From Defluviimonas sp. SAOS-178_SWC (lineage in GTDB: Bacteria > Pseudomonadota > Alphaproteobacteria > Rhodobacterales > Rhodobacteraceae): a DNA stretch of 64,000 nucleotides. The DNA lies in the NCBI RefSeq assembly GCF_039830135.1, contig NZ_CP156080.1, positions 1-64,000 of the forward strand, given 5' to 3'. The stretch's first letter is position 1, and every line of letters begins with the position of its first letter. The position numbers were made by a program, and so were the translations under genes. The notes under the pieces are model-generated. The model saw only the letters and a list, made by a program, of their open reading frames with translations. It searched no databases and was not told the DNA's origin. Shown here piece by piece: positions 56,636-64,000 of the stretch.

Positions 56636-57986
56636 CCAATTCCTCCATCGCGGCGCGATAGGTTTCGAAGACGGCGTCCCGTCCGACATGATGTCCGCCG
56701 CGCACGACATGCCGCCCGGCGCTCCAGACATCGCTGACGACATTGTCCTTCGCCGCAAAGACAAGGCCGTCCAGAAGGTGATCGCGCGAGAGGGCGCAGA
56801 GCGCCGCGGACCGGCTGTCGATTGCGACGAGATCGGCCAGTTTTCCCGGGGCGATCGCACCGGATGCGCGCGCAAGAGCCTGCGCGCCACCCTGCGCGGC
56901 CGACGTATAGAGAAACGCGCCGACCGAGCCTTCGCCCGGGATCAGCACGTTGCGGCCCGTGTCGCGCAGGCGTTGCGAATATTCCAGCGTGCGAAGCTCT
57001 TCGGTCAGCGAGATATTGACGTTGGAATCCGACCCGATCCCGAAGCGTCCGCCGGCCCTGGCATAGTCCGGGCCGTTGAACGGCCCGTCGCCAAGGTTGG
57101 CCTCGGTGATCGGGCAAAGCCCCGCGACAGCGCCGGTTGCGGCCATGTTGCGCGTTTCGGCATCGGTCATGTGTGTGGCATGGATCAGGCACCACCTGTC
57201 ATCCACCTCCTGGTGATCAAGCAGCCATTCGACCGGCCGCGCGCCGAGCCATGCTTCGATCTCCTGCACCTCGCGGGGCTGTTCGGCTATATGGATATGG
57301 ACCGGACCCTGCCCGTTCTCTGCGAGGGCGCGCGCCAGATCTGCAGGCGACGTGGCACGGAGCGAATGCGGCGCGATGCCGATGCGGGCATCGCCCGGCA
57401 GGTTCCCGAGCGCGGCGGCCGCACGCTCCACCAGACGCTGGAACCGGTCGACATCGTTGCCAAACCGCCGCTGGCCCGCGTTCAGCTCCGTCTGCCGCGC
57501 CCCGCCATAGCTGTAGAGCACCGGCAGATGGGTCAGGCCGATGCCCGTCTGCGATGCCGCCGCGAAGATCCGTTCCGACAGTTCCGCGATGTTGTCGTAG
57601 GGCGCTCCGCCGGGCTGATGATGAACATAGTGGAACTCGCCCACGCTGGCATAACCGGCCTCCAGCATCTCGACATAGACCTGCGCGGCAATCGCTTCGA
57701 TCTGTTCGGGCGTGAGCCGATCCATGAAGCGATACATCAGCTCGCGCCATGTCCAGAAACTGTCGCGGCCGGCCTGCCGGAATTCGGTCATGCCGGCCAT
57801 CGCGCGCTGAAAGGCATGGCTGTGCAGGTTGCCGAGCGCGGGCAGGAGCGTGTCCACCGCCACGTCCCCGGCCCCCGGCGACGCGTCGGGTTCGATCGCG
57901 GTGATCACACCCTCCGCAATGGTCAGTCGGACATTGCTTGCCCAGCCCTCGGCCAAGAGCGCCTGTTTCGCATGTATCACAGCCAT
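56625..57986 (-). CDS. hutF: Formimidoylglutamate deiminase
   Basis: A 453-residue amidohydrolase converting N-formimidoyl-L-glutamate to N-formyl-L-glutamate and ammonia. Metal ligands are in [17 protein letters not shown] and [19 protein letters not shown] and [11 protein letters not shown]. Start at ATG 57986 ([15 protein letters not shown]) fits the family; the upstream frame runs into the operator. It is divergent from hutIHGU and shares the palindrome at 58007. With hutG it defines the two-step HutF/HutG route. Confidence 0.95.
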   Translation of the reverse strand: MAVIHAKQALLAEGWASNVRLTIAEGVITAIEPDASPGAGDVAVDTLLPALGNLHSHAFQRAMAGMTEFRQAGRDSFWTWRELMYRFMDRLTPEQIEAIAAQVYVEMLEAGYASVGEFHYVHHQPGGAPYDNIAELSERIFAAASQTGIGLTHLPVLYSYGGARQTELNAGQRRFGNDVDRFQRLVERAAAALGNLPGDARIGIAPHSLRATSPADLARALAENGQGPVHIHIAEQPREVQEIEAWLGARPVEWLLDHQEVDDRWCLIHATHMTDAETRNMAATGAVAGLCPITEANLGDGPFNGPDYARAGGRFGIGSDSNVNISLTEELRTLEYSQRLRDTGRNVLIPGEGSVGAFLYTSAAQGGAQALARASGAIAPGKLADLVAIDSRSAALCALSRDHLLDGLVFAAKDNVVSDVWSAGRHVVRGGHHVGRDAVFETYRAAMEELVSV

Positions 57987-58006
57987 ATTCCCGCGTTTAA
58001 CAAATT

Positions 58007-58020
58007 TATGTCTAGACATA
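58007..58020. promoter_or_regulatory. HutC operator palindrome
   Basis: TATGTCTAGACATA is a perfect 14-bp palindrome, flanked by AT-rich bases, in the hutF/hutI divergent region. GntR-type HutC repressors bind sites of this kind, and hutC is at the end of the window. Confidence 0.75.
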
Positions 58021-58067
58021 TAAACCTGTCGGCGATAATAGGAAAGCAGAATCTGGAGGGACGATTG

Positions 58068-59276
58068 ATGACTGCCACGCTCCGGCTGCTAACCAACCTG
58101 TCAGCCGCCACCATGACCGGCGAAGCGCCTTACGGGCTGATCGAAGACGCCGCCATCGCGCTCGACGGCGGGAAGGTTCGCTGGGTGGGGTCGCGCGGCG
58201 ATCTGCCGCAAGACCTCGCGGATGCCGAGCAGGTCGACCTCGGTGGCCGCCTCGTCTCGCCCGGGCTGATCGACTGCCACACGCACCTGGTCCATGGCGG
58301 CAATCGTGCGGCGGAGTTCGAGATGCGGCTGAACGGGGCCAGCTACGAAGAGGTGGCGCGGGCGGGCGGCGGGATCGTCTCGACCGTCACGGCAACGCGC
58401 AAGGCCACCGAAGATGCCCTGCTGACCAGCGCGCTTGCCCGCGCCGACGCCTTGATCGCGGAGGGCGTGACGACGCTCGAGATCAAATCGGGATACGGGC
58501 TGGATGTGGAGACCGAGCTCAGGATGCTGCGCGTCGCCCGCGCCGTGATGGCGAACCGCCCGGTGCGGGTGAAGACCTCCTTCCTCGGCGCCCACGCGGT
58601 GCCGGCGGAATACAACGGCCGCGCCGACGCCTATATCGACGAGGTCTGCATCCCGGCCTTGCGCGCCGCCCATGAAGACGGGCTGGTGGATGCGGTGGAC
58701 GGGTTCTGCGAGGGCATCGCCTTTTCGCCCGCCCAGATCGCCCGCCTCTTCGATGTGGCGCAGGAACTGGGCCTGCCGGTCAAGCTTCATGCCGAACAGC
58801 TATCGAACCTTGGCGGCGCGGCGCTGGCGGCGGGCTATGGCGCGCTCTCGGCCGATCACATCGAGTATCTGGACGAACCCGGTGCTGCGGCGATGGCAAG
58901 GGCCGGAACGGTCGCGGTGCTCCTGCCCGGCGCCTTCTACACGCTGCACGAAACGCAGATGCCCCCTGTGCAGACCTTGCGCTCCCACGGTGTGCCGATC
59001 GCGCTGGCGACCGACGCCAATCCCGGCACCTCGCCGCTGACCTCGCTTCTGCTGACGATGAACATGGGCTGCACCCTGTTCCGTTTGACGCCCGAGGAGG
59101 CGCTGCGCGGGACCACCGTGAACGCCGCCCGCGCCCTGGGCCTGGTCGATGTCGGCACCATAGCTCCCGGCCAGTGCGCCGAACTGGCCGTCTGGGATGT
59201 CGAGAAGCCCGCTGAACTTTCCTACCGCATCGGGTTCAACCCGCTGCATTCCCGCATCTTCGGAGCCGTCCAATGA
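58068..59276 (+). CDS. hutI: Imidazolonepropionase
   Basis: A 402-residue amidohydrolase that opens 4-imidazolone-5-propionate to N-formimidoyl-glutamate. The metal motif is in [20 protein letters not shown], with further ligands in [22 protein letters not shown] and [17 protein letters not shown] is 8 nt before the ATG at 58068. It overlaps hutH by four bases. Confidence 0.96.
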   Translation: MTATLRLLTNLSAATMTGEAPYGLIEDAAIALDGGKVRWVGSRGDLPQDLADAEQVDLGGRLVSPGLIDCHTHLVHGGNRAAEFEMRLNGASYEEVARAGGGIVSTVTATRKATEDALLTSALARADALIAEGVTTLEIKSGYGLDVETELRMLRVARAVMANRPVRVKTSFLGAHAVPAEYNGRADAYIDEVCIPALRAAHEDGLVDAVDGFCEGIAFSPAQIARLFDVAQELGLPVKLHAEQLSNLGGAALAAGYGALSADHIEYLDEPGAAAMARAGTVAVLLPGAFYTLHETQMPPVQTLRSHGVPIALATDANPGTSPLTSLLLTMNMGCTLFRLTPEEALRGTTVNAARALGLVDVGTIAPGQCAELAVWDVEKPAELSYRIGFNPLHSRIFGAVQ

Positions 59277-60811
59277 CCACACTGACCCTGACCCCCGGCG
59301 CGGTGACGCTGGCCGACCTCGCCCGCGTCTATCGCGACGAGAGCGCCGTGCGCCTCGACCCGGCCTGCCACGGTGCCGTCGCCGAGGCCGCCGCGCGGAT
59401 CGACGCCGCAGCCAACGGCAAAGCCGCGGTCTATGGCGTGAATACCGGGTTCGGCAAACTCGCCTCGGTCAAGATCGCCGCAGAGGACACCGCGACGCTG
59501 CAACGCAACCTGATCCTGTCGCATTGCTGCGGCGTCGGCGCCCCGATCCCGCGCGGACATGCCCGGCTGATGATGGCGCTGAAATTGCTGTCGCTGGGCC
59601 GTGGCGCCTCTGGCGTGCGGATGGCGCTGATTACCCTCATCGAAGAGATGCTGGCGCGCGGCGTGACCCCGGTGATCCCGGTTCAGGGCTCCGTCGGCGC
59701 GTCGGGCGACCTCGCCCCGCTGGCGCATATGGCGGCGGTGATGATGGGGCACGCGGAAGCGGTTTATGAAGGCCAGACGCTGCCCGGCGGCGAGGCGCTG
59801 AAGCGCGCGGGGCTTCGGCCTGTCGAACTCGGGGCCAAGGAAGGGCTCGCGCTGATCAACGGCACGCAATTCTCCACCGCCTTCGCGCTCGCCGGCCTGT
59901 TCGACGCCTGGCGCGCGGCGCAGGCCGCGCTGGTGACCTCGGCCATGTCCACCGACGCGATCATGGGCTCCACCGCGCCGTTGCAGCCCGAGATTCACGC
60001 CCTGCGCGGCCATGCCGGCCAGATCGAGGCCGCCGCCGCCATGCGCGCCCTGCTCGACGGCTCGGAAATCCGCGAAAGCCACCGCGAGGGCGATACCCGC
60101 GTGCAGGACCCCTACTGCATCCGCTGCCAGCCGCAGGTGACGGGCGCCGCAATGGACATGCTGCGCATGGCCGGCCGTACGCTGGAGATCGAGGCCAACG
60201 CCGCCACCGACAACCCGCTGGTCCTGACCGAAGCCGGCATGATCGTCTCTGGCGGCAACTTCCACGCCGAACCCGTGGGCTTCGCCGCCGACATGATCGC
60301 GCTTGCCGTGGCCGAGATCGGCGCCATCGCGCAACGCCGCATCGCGCTCATCGTCGATCCCACGCTCAGCTTCGACCTGCCGCCCTTCCTGACGCCCGAT
60401 CCGGGCCTGAACTCCGGCCTGATGATCGCGGAAGTGACCACCGCCGCCCTGATGAGCGAGAACAAACACCTCGCCAATCCCTGCGTGACCGACTCGACGC
60501 CCACCTCGGCCAATCAGGAGGACCATGTGAGCATGGCGGCCCACGGCGCCGTGCGGCTGGGCCGGATGGTCGCCAACCTCGAACGAATCCTTGGCGTCGA
60601 ACTGCTCTGCGCCGCGCAGGGCATCGAATTCCGCGCGCCGCTTTCGACCAGCGCTCCTCTGGCTGCCGTGCTGGCACGCCTGCGAGAAAGCGTCCCGACG
60701 CTGGCCGAAGATCGCTACATGGCGCCCGATCTCGAACGCGCGGCGGAGCTTGTGCGCGGCGACGCGCTTCCGCAGGCGGCGGGCACGCCGATGCCGGAGC
60801 TGGGCGCATGA
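59273..60811 (+). CDS. hutH: Histidine ammonia-lyase
   Basis: A 512-residue lyase that deaminates L-histidine to urocanate. The MIO prosthetic group forms from Ala143-Ser144-Gly145 in [40 protein letters not shown] and the C-terminal [11 protein letters not shown] are typical. It overlaps both neighbours by four bases. Confidence 0.97.
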   Translation: MTTLTLTPGAVTLADLARVYRDESAVRLDPACHGAVAEAAARIDAAANGKAAVYGVNTGFGKLASVKIAAEDTATLQRNLILSHCCGVGAPIPRGHARLMMALKLLSLGRGASGVRMALITLIEEMLARGVTPVIPVQGSVGASGDLAPLAHMAAVMMGHAEAVYEGQTLPGGEALKRAGLRPVELGAKEGLALINGTQFSTAFALAGLFDAWRAAQAALVTSAMSTDAIMGSTAPLQPEIHALRGHAGQIEAAAAMRALLDGSEIRESHREGDTRVQDPYCIRCQPQVTGAAMDMLRMAGRTLEIEANAATDNPLVLTEAGMIVSGGNFHAEPVGFAADMIALAVAEIGAIAQRRIALIVDPTLSFDLPPFLTPDPGLNSGLMIAEVTTAALMSENKHLANPCVTDSTPTSANQEDHVSMAAHGAVRLGRMVANLERILGVELLCAAQGIEFRAPLSTSAPLAAVLARLRESVPTLAEDRYMAPDLERAAELVRGDALPQAAGTPMPELGA

Positions 60812-61608
60812 CCCCGGTCGAAATCTCACGCGGCGACGGCCCCATCGTGCTGGGCCTGCCCCACACCGGCACCTGGCTGCCCGACGACATCCGCGCCCGG
60901 CTGAACCCGCGCGGGCAAGGGCTGGACGACACGGACTGGCATATCGACAGGCTCTATGACGGGCTCTTGCCGGGCGCGACCACGGTGCGCGCCACCTTCC
61001 ACCGCTACGTGATCGACGCCAACCGCGATCCGTCGGGTGTCAGCCTCTATCCCGGACAGAACACCACCGGGCTGGTGCCGCTGACCGATTTCGACGGGGA
61101 ACCGATCTGGCGGAGCGCACCGGACGCCGACGAGATCGAGGCCCGGCGGCTGGCCTTTCACGCCCCTTACCATGCCGCGCTGGAGGCCGAACTCGACCGG
61201 GTGCGCGAGAAACACGGCGTGGCGATCCTCTACGATTGCCACTCGATCCGCAGCCACATCCCGTTCCTTTTCGACGGCACCCTGCCGGATTTCAACATAG
61301 GCACCAACATGGGTGCCACCTGCGCCCCCTCCATCGAAGCCGCAGCCCAGAAGATCTGCGAAGCCGCGGTGGGGTATAGGTCGATCCTCAACGGACGGTT
61401 CAAGGGGGGCTGGACCACGCGCCACTACGGCCGCCCCGCCGAAGGATTGCACGCGATCCAGATGGAACTGGCGCAGTCGACCTATCTGACGGAAGAGGCC
61501 GCGCCCTGGAGTTACGACACCGCAAAGGCCGAAAAACTCCGTATCCCGCTTTCGGAAATTCTGGAAACCCTGGCCGGCCTGGCCCCGACCCTTGGAGGCA
61601 AACGATGA
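60808..61608 (+). CDS. hutG: N-formylglutamate deformylase
   Basis: A 266-residue N-formylglutamate amidohydrolase that releases formate and glutamate, the last step after HutF. Visible are [46 protein letters not shown] and [20 protein letters not shown]. It overlaps hutH and hutU by four bases each. Confidence 0.95.
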   Translation: MTPVEISRGDGPIVLGLPHTGTWLPDDIRARLNPRGQGLDDTDWHIDRLYDGLLPGATTVRATFHRYVIDANRDPSGVSLYPGQNTTGLVPLTDFDGEPIWRSAPDADEIEARRLAFHAPYHAALEAELDRVREKHGVAILYDCHSIRSHIPFLFDGTLPDFNIGTNMGATCAPSIEAAAQKICEAAVGYRSILNGRFKGGWTTRHYGRPAEGLHAIQMELAQSTYLTEEAAPWSYDTAKAEKLRIPLSEILETLAGLAPTLGGKR

Positions 61609-63269
61609 CCAATCCTCGTCACAACACCCGCGATATCTATCCCGACACCGGGGCCGAGATCACCGCGAAAAGCTGGCTGACCGAAGCGCCGATGCGGATG
61701 CTGATGAACAACCTGCACCCCGACGTCGCCGAGAACCCGCATGAGCTGGTGGTCTATGGCGGCATCGGCCGGGCGGCGCGGACATGGAAAGACTTCGACA
61801 CGATCGTCGCCAGCCTCAAGGAGCTGGAAGACGACCAGACCCTGTTGGTGCAATCGGGCAAGCCCGTCGGCGTGTTCCGCACCCACAAGGATGCGCCACG
61901 TGTGCTGATCGCCAATTCCAACCTCGTGCCGCATTGGGCCAACTGGGACCATTTCAACGAACTCGATAAGAAGGGTCTGGCGATGTATGGCCAGATGACC
62001 GCCGGGTCGTGGATCTATATCGGCAGCCAGGGCATCGTGCAGGGCACCTACGAGACCTTCGTGGAAGCGGGCCGCCAGCACTATGACGGCCACCTCACGG
62101 GCCGCTGGATCCTGACCGGCGGGCTTGGCGGCATGGGCGGCGCGCAGCCGCTGGCGGCGGTGATGGCCGGGGCCTGCTGTCTGGCCGTGGAATGCGACGA
62201 AACCCGCGCCGATTTCCGCCTGCGCACCCGCTATGTCGACGAAAAGACCCATAGTCTGGACGAGGCGCTGGAGATGATCGAACGCTGGACCAAGGCGGGC
62301 GAGGCGAAATCGGTGGCCCTGATCGGCAACGCGGCGGATGTCTTTCCCGAACTGGTGAAGCGCGGCGTGCGCCCCGATATCGTGACAGACCAGACCTCCG
62401 CCCACGACCCGATCCACGGCTACCTGCCGCAGGGCTGGACGGTCGCCCAATGGCGCGAGAAGCAGGAAAGCGACCCGAAAGCGGTGGAGAAGGCCGCGCG
62501 CGCCTCGATGAAGGTGCATGTGGCGGCCATGGTCGATTTCTGGAATGCCGGCGTTCCGACGCTCGATTACGGCAACAACATACGGCAGGTGGCGCTGGAG
62601 GAAGGGTTGGAGAATGCCTTCGCCTTTCCCGGCTTCGTGCCCGCCTATATCCGCCCGCTCTTCTGCAAGGGCATCGGCCCGTTCCGCTGGTGCGCGCTGT
62701 CCGGCGATCCGGAAGACATCTACAAGACCGACGCCAAGGTGAAGGAACTGGTGAACGATCCGCACCTGCACAACTGGCTCGACATGGCGCGCGAGCGGAT
62801 CAGCTTCCAGGGGCTGCCTGCGCGGATCTGCTGGGTGGGGCTTGGTGTGCGCCACAAGCTGGGCCTGGCCTTCAACGAGATGGTCCGCAACGGAGAGCTG
62901 AAAGCGCCGGTGGTGATCGGGCGCGATCACCTCGACAGCGGCTCGGTCGCCTCGCCCAACCGCGAGACCGAGGCGATGAAGGACGGATCGGACGCGGTGT
63001 CCGACTGGCCGCTGCTGAACGCGCTCCTGAACACCGCCAGCGGTGCGACCTGGGTGTCGCTGCATCACGGCGGCGGCGTTGGCATGGGGTTCTCGCAGCA
63101 CTCCGGCATGGTGATCTGCTGCGACGGCACCGAGGATGCCGACCGCCGCATCGCCAACGTGCTCTGGAACGACCCGGCCACGGGTGTCATGCGCCATGCC
63201 GACGCGGGCTATGACATCGCGAAGGACTGCGCGCGAGAGCACGGGTTGAACCTGCCGGGGATCCTCTGA
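61605..63269 (+). CDS. hutU: Urocanate hydratase
   Basis: A 554-residue NAD-dependent urocanase converting urocanate to imidazolonepropionate. NAD-binding [18 protein letters not shown], the [15 protein letters not shown] segment and [15 protein letters not shown] are conserved, and length is that of the family. Last gene of hutIHGU, followed by a bidirectional terminator. Confidence 0.97.
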   Translation: MTNPRHNTRDIYPDTGAEITAKSWLTEAPMRMLMNNLHPDVAENPHELVVYGGIGRAARTWKDFDTIVASLKELEDDQTLLVQSGKPVGVFRTHKDAPRVLIANSNLVPHWANWDHFNELDKKGLAMYGQMTAGSWIYIGSQGIVQGTYETFVEAGRQHYDGHLTGRWILTGGLGGMGGAQPLAAVMAGACCLAVECDETRADFRLRTRYVDEKTHSLDEALEMIERWTKAGEAKSVALIGNAADVFPELVKRGVRPDIVTDQTSAHDPIHGYLPQGWTVAQWREKQESDPKAVEKAARASMKVHVAAMVDFWNAGVPTLDYGNNIRQVALEEGLENAFAFPGFVPAYIRPLFCKGIGPFRWCALSGDPEDIYKTDAKVKELVNDPHLHNWLDMARERISFQGLPARICWVGLGVRHKLGLAFNEMVRNGELKAPVVIGRDHLDSGSVASPNRETEAMKDGSDAVSDWPLLNALLNTASGATWVSLHHGGGVGMGFSQHSGMVICCDGTEDADRRIANVLWNDPATGVMRHADAGYDIAKDCAREHGLNLPGIL

Positions 63270-63281
63270 ACCCCGCCTGAG

Positions 63282-63311
63282 ATCCGCTGCGACAGGGGTG
63301 TCGCAGCGGAT
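63282..63311. terminator. Bidirectional terminator hutU / hutC
   Basis: ATCCGCTGCGACA - GGGG - TGTCGCAGCGGAT, a 13-bp perfect stem, between two convergent genes. T-runs on either side are weak. Confidence 0.75.
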
Positions 63312-63319
63312 TTCGATCT

Positions 63320-64000
63320 TCAGTATTGGGTGGTCATCCTGTGGCCACGCCGATAGGTCAGCCGAACCAGCGTGACGGCCTTTCCCTGAAGCCAGGTCGT
63401 GCGCTCGGCGCGAAACAGCGCATTGCCGGCGGAACACCCCAGATGGTCGGCGAGGTCCTGATCCGCCTCGACAGCCGAGAAACTGATCTCGGCATTCGAG
63501 AACGGGAGTTCGGCGACCAGCCATTCGTTCGGTCCGGTGGTCGAGAAATCGGCCTCTATCACATGCGGGACGATCTCGGGATTTATCCAGCGATCTTCGT
63601 ACTGATAGGGCATGCCGTCGGCATAGTGCATGCACACAAGATGCAGCACGTCCTGACCGGGGTTCAGATCCAGCCGCCCCCGCAGCCAGTCAGGCACCGC
63701 CTGTACCGTGCGATCGACCAGCGCATAGCGATAGTCCGCCCCCTGCGCCGCGATCTCCTCTCGCACGATGGGGATCGAGAAACGGGCCTGACGGATCGGC
63801 GCCATGCGCACGCGCGTACCGGCCTTGCGCTTGCGCTCGACGATGCCTTCATCGGCGAGTTCGCGCATCGCCCGGTTCACAGTGGCCCGCGCGCAGCCAT
63901 AGCGTTCCGCCAGGTCGATCTCGTTCGGCAGGAGGCCGCCCGGTCGCATCACGCCGCTTGCAATCTGATCGAGAAGATCTGCCTTGACGTCCTTGAAGGT
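63320..64000 (-). CDS. hutC: HutC histidine-utilisation repressor (partial)
   Basis: GntR/HutC-family regulator, 5' end cut by the window. The winged helix is visible (LPNEIDLAERYGCARATVNR, ELADEGIVERKRKAGTRVR), then a UTRA effector domain (YEDRWINPEIVPHVIEADFS, LVRLTYRRGHRM) that binds urocanate in relatives. The frame continues to base 64000 as KADLLDQIASG, so the internal ATG at 63952 is not the true start. It should repress at the palindrome 58007-58020. Confidence 0.9.
   Translation of the reverse strand, partial: TFKDVKADLLDQIASGVMRPGGLLPNEIDLAERYGCARATVNRAMRELADEGIVERKRKAGTRVRMAPIRQARFSIPIVREEIAAQGADYRYALVDRTVQAVPDWLRGRLDLNPGQDVLHLVCMHYADGMPYQYEDRWINPEIVPHVIEADFSTTGPNEWLVAELPFSNAEISFSAVEADQDLADHLGCSAGNALFRAERTTWLQGKAVTLVRLTYRRGHRMTTQY

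Noticed and set aside
56586..58067. Open plus-strand frame upstream of hutI
   Set aside because: It is antisense to hutF and lacks homology; hutI starts at 58068 with a clear ribosome site.
1..64000. CRISPR arrays, tRNA or rRNA genes, intact IS elements
   Set aside because: No regularly spaced repeats, no cloverleaf or rRNA signatures and no transposase frames were recognised by eye; short or divergent tRNAs could have been missed.

Overview
The window is very GC-rich and reads like an extrachromosomal replicon (plasmid or chromid) of an alphaproteobacterium, most likely of the Rhodobacteraceae/Rhodobacterales. The reasons are a plasmid-type parA-parB pair at base 1, DUF1127 genes, a complete histidine-utilisation operon of the HutF/HutG type, a TMAO/DMSO-reductase locus with its own regulators, and cytochrome genes preceded by FNR/NNR-type boxes. 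I saw no rRNA, tRNA, CRISPR array or intact insertion sequence. No replicase gene is visible; it may lie outside the window.

Layout. 1-5953: partition genes with 16-bp palindromes that look like parS sites, a tyrosine recombinase and two plasmid-type accessory genes. 6021-12102: a tripartite RND efflux operon (no outer-membrane gene) with a divergent TetR regulator, then a LysR regulator. 12499-13545: a DUF1127 protein and a receiver-less winged-helix regulator. 13852-20598: a heme-copper reductase operon (CuA subunit II, subunit I, heme O synthase, SCO protein, a cytochrome b/ferredoxin/FlpD fusion, an orphan protein and a hemerythrin). Subunit I has Gln at the place of the active-site Tyr, so an NO-reductase role is a serious alternative to oxygen reduction. 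20645-21510: a graveyard of catabolic gene fragments. 21651-31103: a CMD-family protein, molybdenum-cofactor genes, a TorA-like reductase with a fused C-terminal heme domain, and torR/torS/torT.

31384-37467 is a compact stress island: two DUF1127 genes, MscS with a zinc-ribbon partner, three Rnk/GreA-like genes and a tandem Usp. Five of these genes are preceded by a 21-codon ORF whose ATG sits 6-7 nt behind a promoter-like -10 box, followed by a G/C-rich stem near the stop. The five peptides fall into two aligned subfamilies sharing R9-F10. This looks like an undescribed family of leaderless leader peptides and is the most interesting thing I found.

37555-38602 is a second graveyard (ABC transporter and FUSC-like fragments). 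38745-52505 is an envelope redox module: a PmrA-type two-component system with its box, a pentaheme cytochrome behind an FNR box, a second two-component system with three copies of a distinctive operator, two PepSY proteins, a cytochrome b561, a DUF2271 protein carrying a flavinylation motif, a PepSY-flavodoxin-reductase fusion, ApbE and a P1B-5-like metal ATPase. 52615-56635 is a TetR-controlled MacAB/DevBCA-like exporter. 56625-64000 is the hut regulon: hutF divergent from hutIHGU around a palindromic operator, with hutC cut by the window end.
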